A stretch of DNA of 64,000 nt, from the NCBI RefSeq assembly GCF_018881775.1, contig NZ_JACVPR010000001.1, positions 310,001 through 374,000 on the forward strand. The letters are read 5' to 3'. Positions 57,920-64,000 of this stretch are shown here, piece by piece (the first letter of the stretch is position 1; each line of letters begins with the position of its first letter). The position numbers were made by a program, and so were the translations under genes. This stretch comes from Polynucleobacter sp. MWH-Loch1C5. Lineage in GTDB: Bacteria; Pseudomonadota; Gammaproteobacteria; Burkholderiales; Burkholderiaceae. Below the pieces are notes generated by a model. The model was not told the DNA's origin. It was given only the letters and a program-made list of their open reading frames with translations, and ran no database searches.

Positions 57920-58012
57920 ATGCTTTTCCTCTAAGTAGGATTGTAGCGATATGCCAACTTTGACACATTAAATCATCAGATCAGTAACTGAATCTGAATT
58001 CTGGCACCCACC

Positions 58013-58468
58013 TTAGTCCTTTTTCGTGATGATACGATTTTTCGGGCGCGCTTCCTGGGGGCCTTGTGCTTGAGCTTCTGACCGACTTTTGGATGACGCT
58101 CTGGCTGGAGTGCCTCTAGCTTCAGAGCTCGATGCTGCCTTATTATGGCTTGCCTTAGAAGTAGCCGAGCCCTGAATCACCAAGCCATTTTGAGTCAACT
58201 TCGTGATCGTTTTTTCGCCAAAACCTTTGACACGATTTTGTAAGTCAGCAGCATCTCTGAACGGGCCGTTTTTATTGCGCTCTTCTAAGATGGCTTTCGC
58301 CTTGGAAGGACCCAAACCTTTGACCGACTCTAGTGCAGCCTGATCAGCCAAATTAATGTCGACTGCATAGGCAGTCCCCACACCTAAGGTCAGACCGATC
58401 AAGATAGCTCTTAAGAACTTATCCAAGGACTTGCTCATTATTGAAATATTCAAGTTTTTTCGAATCAT
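58013..58468 (-). CDS. comEA: ComEA-like helix-hairpin-helix protein
   Basis: Periplasmic DNA-binding protein related to the DNA receptor of competence. A signal peptide ending AYA (about residue 35) is followed by two HhH motifs in INLADQAALESVKGLGPSKA and FGEKTITKL, then a Ser/Ala/Lys-rich tail of about 50 residues ending NRIITKKD. ATG at 58468 has AAGGGAG seven bases upstream and is chosen; ATG at 58438 has no such site. It lies alone after the hldD terminator. A role in DNA uptake is from family knowledge. Confidence 0.92.
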   Translation of the reverse strand: MIRKNLNISIMSKSLDKFLRAILIGLTLGVGTAYAVDINLADQAALESVKGLGPSKAKAILEERNKNGPFRDAADLQNRVKGFGEKTITKLTQNGLVIQGSATSKASHNKAASSSEARGTPARASSKSRSEAQAQGPQEARPKNRIITKKD

Positions 58469-58490
58469 TCAAACTCCCTTCAAAAGAAAT

Positions 58491-58515
58491 AAAAAAGCCT
58501 CGCGATAGCGAAGCT
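58491..58515 (-). terminator. Rho-independent terminator after hldD
   Basis: On the minus strand AGCTTCGC pairs with GCGAGGCT (one G-U) around a four-base loop and is followed by TTTTT. It ends the ihfB-lapA-lapB-hldE-hldD unit, 80 bases after hldD. Confidence 0.8.
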
Positions 58516-58596
58516 CTTTGAGAACGATTCGATTTTTAAAAACGTTGACGACTGACAGAAAAATGCGTAATGGACTACAAGCTATCAGTCAAAGAC

Positions 58597-59616
58597 TTAA
58601 AAAGGCTCTGATAAGAAGCCCTGATGATCATGTAACCATTTCATGTAGCGAGACACACCCTCTTGCACAGTCAGAAATGAATCTTCATATCCAGCAGCAC
58701 GCAGTTGCGTCAAGTCAGCTTGAGTAAATGACTGATACTTGCCTACGAGCGCATCTGGAAATGGAATGTATTCAATCAAACGCTCATCTACTAATTCAGC
58801 TAAAGATAAAGCAGATTGCCCCTCCATCTGGCGCAAGGTATTGATCACAGAACTAGCCACATCATTAAACGGTTGGGCGCGGCCCGTTCCCAAATTAAAA
58901 ATTCCATTTTTCTCAGGATGATCTGCAAAGAACAAATTCACTTTGACAACATCCTCAACACTCACAAAATCACGGCGCTGCTCACCGGCTGCATAACCGC
59001 CGTATTCTGAGAATAATTTAACTACACCTGACTCTCTAAATTGATGGTAATGATGAAAGGCAACCGATGCCATGCGCCCTTTATGCGATTCTCTAGGCCC
59101 ATAAACATTGAAGTAACGAAAACCGACGACTTGAGCAGTGGTTTTCTTTTGTGCAAAGCGTTGGCGTACGACCTGATCAAATAAAAACTTAGAGTAGCCA
59201 TAGACATTCAAAGGCTTCTCAAAACTGCGTTCTTCTTTAAAGGTATCAGAACCGCCATAGGTAGCCGCAGAAGAGGCATATAGATAGGGTACTTTTTGTT
59301 CGGTACAAATATCTAGTAGATCAATCGAATAACGATAGTTATTCGCCATCATGTACTGACCATCAGTTTCCATGGTGTCCGAACAGGCACCCTCGTGGAA
59401 AACTGCAGCGATCTTGCCCAAGCGCCCTTTTGCAAATGCTTCTCTAAATTCTGATTTGTCAAAATAATCAGTAATTTCTAAATCAGCAAGATTACGATAT
59501 TTATCAGCAGGCTTTAACTCATCGACTGCGATGACATCATGAATACCGCGACGATTGAGAGCTTGAACTATATTAGCCCCAACAAAACCAGCCGCTCCTG
59601 TGACAACATATCTCAT
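58597..59616 (-). CDS. hldD: ADP-L-glycero-D-manno-heptose 6-epimerase
   Basis: Last step of ADP-heptose synthesis for the LPS inner core. The 339-residue short-chain dehydrogenase-like protein has [17 protein letters not shown], the SSAATYGG segment, the catalytic Tyr/Lys in YGYSKFLFD, and [15 protein letters not shown]. It overlaps the kinase gene by four bases. Confidence 0.97.
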   Translation of the reverse strand: MRYVVTGAAGFVGANIVQALNRRGIHDVIAVDELKPADKYRNLADLEITDYFDKSEFREAFAKGRLGKIAAVFHEGACSDTMETDGQYMMANNYRYSIDLLDICTEQKVPYLYASSAATYGGSDTFKEERSFEKPLNVYGYSKFLFDQVVRQRFAQKKTTAQVVGFRYFNVYGPRESHKGRMASVAFHHYHQFRESGVVKLFSEYGGYAAGEQRRDFVSVEDVVKVNLFFADHPEKNGIFNLGTGRAQPFNDVASSVINTLRQMEGQSALSLAELVDERLIEYIPFPDALVGKYQSFTQADLTQLRAAGYEDSFLTVQEGVSRYMKWLHDHQGFLSEPF

Positions 59617-60557
59617 TGCAATTCCTCTAAAGAAACCGTGGCCGTGCCCAACTTACCAACAACAATGCCCCCTGCTTTATTAGCCAACTGCATTGCTTTT
59701 TCTGCAGGCCACTGCGCTGCCAGTGCAACCGCCATGGTCGCAATCACAGTATCGCCCGCGCCTGATACATCATAGACCTCTCGTGCTTGAGCCTTGACAT
59801 GAGCGACCCCAGCACTCGTAAATAAACTCATACCTTCTTCGGAGCGTGTCAATAACAAAGCATCTAACTGCAGGTCTACCCTCAGTTGTTGCGCTTTTTT
59901 CTCCAAATCGGCTTCATCAGTCCAACGTCCCACGACTTGTCTAAGCTCAGAGCGATTGGGCGTCATCATCGACGCACCTCGGTATTTACTGTAATCATCG
60001 CCCTTAGGATCAATCAAAACATATTTACCTTGCTCTTTAGCTAGAGCAATCATTTTTTCAATATGGGTTAAACCGCCCTTGCCATAGTCAGAGAAAATAA
60101 TCACATCTACCGTTGGCAGAATCGTTTTGAACTGTTCTAATTTATTCAAGAGTGATTCATGGGTGGGTGTTTTTTCAAAATCTAAACGAATCAACTGCTG
60201 CTGTCTCGCCACCACTCTTAACTTGACGGTTGTCGGTAACTGCGGATCTTTATATAGATGACTTTTAACACCTTGAGCTTGGAGTAACTCTTCAACGCGA
60301 CGGCCAGGCTCATCATCCCCCACGACACCCAAAATCGCAATTTGTGCACCCAAGCTAGCGGCATTCCTAGCTACGTTGGCAGCGCCCCCGAGACGTTCAT
60401 CATTTTTACCCACTAAAACGACTGGCACTGGGGCTTCTGGGGAGATACGCTCAGTATCACCAAACCAATAGCGATCCAACATGACATCTCCGACCACCAG
60501 AATACGGGCGGCACGGAATTTTGAAATATCAGAATCTGTTAACTGTATTGAGCTCAT
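59613..60557 (-). CDS. hldE: D-glycero-beta-D-manno-heptose-7-phosphate kinase (kinase-only HldE)
   Basis: PfkB-family kinase that phosphorylates heptose 7-phosphate at C1. The 314-residue protein covers only the kinase domain: [27 protein letters not shown] and the catalytic [17 protein letters not shown]. The nucleotidyltransferase half of the E. coli HldE fusion is absent, the usual arrangement in betaproteobacteria where it is a separate gene (hldC); that gene is not in the window. Confidence 0.95.
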   Translation of the reverse strand: MSSIQLTDSDISKFRAARILVVGDVMLDRYWFGDTERISPEAPVPVVLVGKNDERLGGAANVARNAASLGAQIAILGVVGDDEPGRRVEELLQAQGVKSHLYKDPQLPTTVKLRVVARQQQLIRLDFEKTPTHESLLNKLEQFKTILPTVDVIIFSDYGKGGLTHIEKMIALAKEQGKYVLIDPKGDDYSKYRGASMMTPNRSELRQVVGRWTDEADLEKKAQQLRVDLQLDALLLTRSEEGMSLFTSAGVAHVKAQAREVYDVSGAGDTVIATMAVALAAQWPAEKAMQLANKAGGIVVGKLGTATVSLEELQ

Positions 60558-60595
60558 GATGAGTGACTATAAAGGAATTCGATTAAAGTACGCGA

Positions 60596-61807
60596 TTACA
60601 TACTGCGCCCAGAGGGTGCAGCCCCCTCGCCACGCGTCGGTGAATAAGATTCCCATTCATTACAACCTGGGCATTGCCAATAAAAACGTCGCGCTCTAAA
60701 GCCACAATGGCTACAGGTATAGCGCGCCAAAGAATGCGTTCTTTGCTTTAACAAACCTAAAGAGGCACGAAGCTCGTTCTCAGTTTCAGCTTGACCTTCA
60801 GCTTGGGCAATCGCCAGACGGGCCTGAGCACGTAAGGCCATCGCTGACAAGCTTGGCGTATGCGACATGACTTGCGTCATCAAAGCCTCGGCAGCTTTCA
60901 GGCCGCGCAACTCCAAAACAAAGCGGAATGTAATGTCGAGCAATTCACCGCCCGCTTGTTGATCGAGTGCTGCAATCAATTGATCCAGACCTTGCTCGGC
61001 TTGACCGAGCTCTTCATGCGCCTTCATCCAGCGATCAGCCACCAAGGGCCAGTATGCCGGGTATTCTGTCGCGATGGTTTTCCAGACATTGATTGCCGCC
61101 TGATAAGCCTGTTGATAGAGAGCAAGATCGCCTTGCAAGATGACCGCGCGCGGATGTTTTGCTATGGCAAGCAAAGCAGCATCAATATGCTCTTTCGCTT
61201 GCTCTATGTTTTTTGCCCGCAACGCCTCATGGGCAAGTTCGCAATGAAAATGGGCAATCTCTTTATGACGTGGTTTTTTCTGTAAACCCTCAAGCTCACC
61301 GGCTGCGACAATCGCTTTAGCCCAATCCTTTTCGACTTGATACATTTCTAGCAAGGACTCTTTTGCAGGAATCCCATATTTACTACTTGGACTCACCTGT
61401 GTCAGTGAAGTTTCAGCACGATCAAGAATACCGGCACGCAAGAAGTCACGGCCTAACTCATAGGCCGCATGATCACGATGTCGAGAGGGCAAATCAGCAC
61501 GATTGGCTAAATGCTGATGCACACGGATAGCGCGTTCGGTTTCGCCACGACGTCGAAATAAACTACCCAAAGCAAAATGTAATTCAGTCGTTTCAGGATC
61601 TAGTTGGGCAATTTGCACCAAGGCATCAATCGCTTTATCCGGCTCTTCATTGAGTAAAAGATTGAGACCTTTAAAGGTCGATTTCTGTTGTGCTAAACGC
61701 TCGATTTCACTCTCACGCTTTTCTAGGCGCATATCCCAACGCGCGCCTATCCAACCTAAAGCGAAGACAATCGGCAAAGCGAACAGCCACCAAGTTTCAA
61801 TTTGCAT
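60596..61807 (-). CDS. lapB: LPS assembly regulator LapB (YciM)
   Basis: Inner-membrane TPR protein that, with FtsH, controls LpxC and balances LPS synthesis. The 403-residue protein has one N-terminal membrane helix (about 3-20), a run of TPR motifs through about 350 and a C-terminal rubredoxin-type zinc site with YTCSHCGFRARRFYWQCPGC. ATG at 61807 overlaps lapA by 11 bases; an upstream in-frame start at 61831 is less likely. Confidence 0.95.
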   Translation of the reverse strand: MQIETWWLFALPIVFALGWIGARWDMRLEKRESEIERLAQQKSTFKGLNLLLNEEPDKAIDALVQIAQLDPETTELHFALGSLFRRRGETERAIRVHQHLANRADLPSRHRDHAAYELGRDFLRAGILDRAETSLTQVSPSSKYGIPAKESLLEMYQVEKDWAKAIVAAGELEGLQKKPRHKEIAHFHCELAHEALRAKNIEQAKEHIDAALLAIAKHPRAVILQGDLALYQQAYQAAINVWKTIATEYPAYWPLVADRWMKAHEELGQAEQGLDQLIAALDQQAGGELLDITFRFVLELRGLKAAEALMTQVMSHTPSLSAMALRAQARLAIAQAEGQAETENELRASLGLLKQRTHSLARYTCSHCGFRARRFYWQCPGCNEWESYSPTRGEGAAPSGRSM

Positions 61808-62066
61808 TCGTGGCAGACTCGCGTGGCTCAACCCGCTTCTTCTTTAAACGACTGACGCTCACACCCCCAATCAGGGTGAGTAAAACACCAGCCAAAAAAG
61901 CAAGTAGTAAAAAGAGAATCAATGGCCCCTGCCATTGCAGACCGGGCAAAAGTTGAAAATGAACAGCCTCGGTATTACCAAGTGCCAGTAAGACAAAAAA
62001 TAAAAATAGAACCAAACGAATGACGATTCGCACTGCCTTGCCGGCAGTCTGCATCACACCAGTCAT
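61797..62066 (-). CDS. lapA: LapA-domain membrane protein
   Basis: Small inner-membrane partner of LapB. The 89-residue protein has two membrane helices (about 15-30 and 48-68) and the DUF1049 linker [20 protein letters not shown]. It overlaps ihfB by four bases and lapB by 11, so all three are translated in a chain. Confidence 0.92.
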   Translation of the reverse strand: MTGVMQTAGKAVRIVIRLVLFLFFVLLALGNTEAVHFQLLPGLQWQGPLILFLLLAFLAGVLLTLIGGVSVSRLKKKRVEPRESATNAN

Positions 62067-62398
62067 TCTGTAGACTCATCCTTTTTCGAGAAGTCCACAC
62101 GCTCACGCAACTCTTTGCCAGGCTTAAAGTGCGGAACATGCTTAGCGGGCACCATCACAGCTTCACCAGACTTAGGGTTGCGACCCTGACGTGGCGGACG
62201 ATGATGCATCACAAAACTACCAAAGCCACGTAACTCGATACGCTTACCCTCTGCCAAAGCAGCAGACATAGTATCTAGCAAGGTTTTCACAGCTAACTCC
62301 ACATCACGGGGCATTAACTGAGGAAAGGCTTGTGACAAACGCTCGACCAATTCTGATCGGGTAATTGTGGATGGGTCCTTGCGCTCTAAATCGTCCAT
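62063..62398 (-). CDS. ihfB: Integration host factor beta subunit
   Basis: DNA-bending nucleoid protein, paired with IhfA. The 111-residue protein has [34 protein letters not shown] with the intercalating Pro, and [14 protein letters not shown]. It is about 17 residues longer than E. coli IhfB (94), in an N-terminal stretch ([12 protein letters not shown]) and a charged C-terminal tail. It follows rpsA after about 130 bases, the conserved rpsA-ihfB order. Confidence 0.95.
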   Translation of the reverse strand: MDDLERKDPSTITRSELVERLSQAFPQLMPRDVELAVKTLLDTMSAALAEGKRIELRGFGSFVMHHRPPRQGRNPKSGEAVMVPAKHVPHFKPGKELRERVDFSKKDESTE

Positions 62399-62497
62399 AG
62401 CTCTAATCGCTTTGCTATCGCTTGTTATTGCTCGTTATCGATTTGCATCGTTATTTAGATTACCCCGGCCAAGGCCGGGATAAGCTCTACATTACAC

Positions 62498-62526
62498 TAA
62501 GAAAAGCGCCACGTGGGCGCTTTCTC
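62498..62526 (-). terminator. Terminator after rpsA
   Basis: AAAGCGCC (62503-62510) and GGCGCTTT (62516-62523) form a perfect stem followed by TCTTAG on the minus strand. The T run is short. A second GC-rich hairpin (CCGGCC/GGCCGG near 62464-62477) lies closer to ihfB. Confidence 0.65.
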
Positions 62527-64000
62527 TTAGTTACCCTGATTGTCCAACTTAGCTTTGAGCAAGGCACCGAGGTTCGTAGTACCTGCACTAGCGTCGTTCT
62601 GCAATTTGCTAATGGCTTCTTGCTGATCAGCGCTATCTTTTGCTTTGATAGACAAATTAATGTTACGTGACTTGCGGTCAACGTTCACAATCATGGCATT
62701 CACTTTGTCGCCTTCTTTGAGAACGTTACGCGCATCTTCAACGCGGTCGGTAGAGATTTCAGAAGCACGGAGGTAACCTTCTACCTCATCGGCCAACTGA
62801 ACGACTGCACCTTTTGCGTCAACAGACTTCACCACACCGTCAACAATCGCACCTTTATCAAAGGCTGATGTGAAGTTGTTGAATGGGTCACCTGACAATT
62901 GCTTAATGCCCAAAGAGATACGCTCTTTTTCAACATCAATAGCCAAGACCACCGCTTCAACTTCATCACCCTTCTTGTACTTACGCACGGCTTCTTCACC
63001 GCTTTCGTTCCAAGACAAGTCAGATAAGTGGACCAAACCGTCGATACCACCAGGCAAACCGATGAATACACCAAAGTCAGTAATAGACTTGATCGCGCCA
63101 GACATCTTCTCGCCTTTTTGATGGTTACGAGCAAACTCATCCCATGGATTAGCTTTACATTGCTTCATACCCAAGCTGATACGACGCTTGTCTTCATCAA
63201 TATCTAGAACCATCACTTCAACTTCAAGACCTAACTGAACTACTTTGCTTGGAGCAACGTTCTTGTTTGTCCAATCCATTTCAGAGACGTGCACCAAACC
63301 TTCGATACCTGTTTCGATTTCAACGAATGCACCGTAATCTGTGAGGTTCGTGACCTTACCGAATAAACGCGTGTTCGGTGGGTAGCGACGTGCGATACCA
63401 ACCCATGGATCATCACCCAATTGCTTGATACCCAAAGACACACGATTCTTGTCTTGGTCATACTTCAAGATCTTAGCGGTCACTTCTTGACCGACTGTCA
63501 ACATCTCGCTAGGGTGACGTACACGACGCCATGCCAAGTCAGTAATGTGCAACAAGCCATCTACACCACCTAAGTCTACGAATGCACCGTAGTCAGTAAT
63601 GTTCTTAATGATGCCCTGAACCACAGTACCTTCTTTGAGGTTCTGCAAGAGCTTAGCGCGCTCTTCGCCTTGGCTAGCTTCTACCACCGCGCGGCGTGAG
63701 AGCACTACGTTATTACGCTTGCGATCTAATTTGATCACCTTGAACTCCATCGTCTTACCTTCGTAAGGCGATGTGTCTTTGATTGGACGTGTATCGAGCA
63801 ATGAGCCTGGCAAGAAAGCACGGATACCGTTGACCATCACAGTCAAACCACCCTTCACTTTGCCAGTGACAGCACCCATCACTAACTCACCATTTTCGAG
63901 AGCCTTCTCGAGATTGAGCCATGAGGCCAAGCGTTTGGCTTTGTCACGAGACAAAACTGTGTCGCCATAACCATTTTCGAGGGCATCAATCGCTACAGAT
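62527..64000 (-). CDS. rpsA: 30S ribosomal protein S1 (5' end beyond right edge)
   Basis: Large mRNA-binding ribosomal protein. About 490 C-terminal residues are present; the reading frame is open to base 64000 ([20 protein letters not shown] at the edge), so the start lies outside the window and a TTG at 63954 is not the start. Four to five S1 repeats are visible, each with the [10 protein letters not shown]-type or [11 protein letters not shown] signature followed by RVSLGIKQL-type endings. Confidence 0.98.
   Translation of the reverse strand, partial: SVAIDALENGYGDTVLSRDKAKRLASWLNLEKALENGELVMGAVTGKVKGGLTVMVNGIRAFLPGSLLDTRPIKDTSPYEGKTMEFKVIKLDRKRNNVVLSRRAVVEASQGEERAKLLQNLKEGTVVQGIIKNITDYGAFVDLGGVDGLLHITDLAWRRVRHPSEMLTVGQEVTAKILKYDQDKNRVSLGIKQLGDDPWVGIARRYPPNTRLFGKVTNLTDYGAFVEIETGIEGLVHVSEMDWTNKNVAPSKVVQLGLEVEVMVLDIDEDKRRISLGMKQCKANPWDEFARNHQKGEKMSGAIKSITDFGVFIGLPGGIDGLVHLSDLSWNESGEEAVRKYKKGDEVEAVVLAIDVEKERISLGIKQLSGDPFNNFTSAFDKGAIVDGVVKSVDAKGAVVQLADEVEGYLRASEISTDRVEDARNVLKEGDKVNAMIVNVDRKSRNINLSIKAKDSADQQEAISKLQNDASAGTTNLGALLKAKLDNQGN

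Noticed and set aside
1-64000. Insertion sequences, prophage, CRISPR or attachment sites
   Set aside because: No transposase, integrase, phage or Cas gene and no direct-repeat array was seen; gene order is that of core chromosome.

Overview
The window reads as a chromosomal core segment of a betaproteobacterium of the family Burkholderiaceae, most like Polynucleobacter. This rests on gene order (lepA-lepB-rnc-era-recO-pdxJ-acpS-nagZ; rpmF-plsX-fabH-fabD-fabG-acpP-fabF; rpsP-rimM-trmD-rplS; rpsA-ihfB-lapA-lapB-hldE-hldD), on short intergenic gaps, on frequent ATGA-type start/stop overlaps, and on moderate base composition (judged by eye, not computed). No prophage, transposase, CRISPR array, tRNA or rRNA was seen. 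The genus call is inference.

Layout. 1-2.4 kb: 5' part of uvrC, diverging from earP-efp (rhamnosylated EF-P). 2.5-4.35 kb: the least ordinary stretch, with two unrecognised small genes, a stand-alone BLUF blue-light sensor and a 587-base gap holding a probable minus-strand small RNA. 4.35-11.7 kb: an eight-gene minus-strand operon from lepA to nagZ. 11.9-19.8 kb: mucD, then the fatty-acid/phospholipid cluster and rpmF-yceD. 19.8-24.7 kb: maf and a RsmI-like methyltransferase facing sppA, a HAD phosphatase, an FAH-family enzyme and rluC. 24.7-30 kb: rne with a structured leader, then moaA-moeA. 30-36.5 kb: a small membrane protein, a hydroxyacid dehydrogenase, fdxA with a ferredoxin reductase, and a divergent Fe(III) ABC permease/ATPase pair with a Fur-box-like site between them, followed by thyA and folA. 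37-46 kb: pmbA, mog, a YbaL-type antiporter, an AEC transporter, orn, an M48 protease, rsgA, a CobD/CbiB-family protein and a CoA-type Nudix hydrolase. 46-48.3 kb: rplS-trmD-rimM-rpsP. 48.4-55.7 kb: two small envelope proteins, then an acyl-CoA oxidation block (acyl-CoA dehydrogenase, etfA, etfB, acyl-CoA ligase) with a 28-bp palindromic operator, and a deacetylase-family gene. 55.7-64 kb: mltB, cysM, comEA, the LPS-heptose/lapAB/ihfB operon, and rpsA running off the right edge.

How the parts work together. The large blocks serve translation and RNA decay (efp/earP, era, rnc, lepA, rne, rluC, orn, rsgA, rpsP operon, rpsA), envelope building (fab cluster, nagZ, mltB, hldED, lapAB), molybdenum cofactor assembly (moaA, moeA, mog) and electron transfer (fdxA/FNR, ETF/acyl-CoA dehydrogenase).

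The items most worth following are the structured minus-strand RNA near 4.0 kb, the palindrome in front of etfB, the overlapping divergent start regions of uvrC/earP and of the iron transporter, and the absence of genes that related bacteria usually carry at these loci (rpoE-rseA-rseB, mobA).
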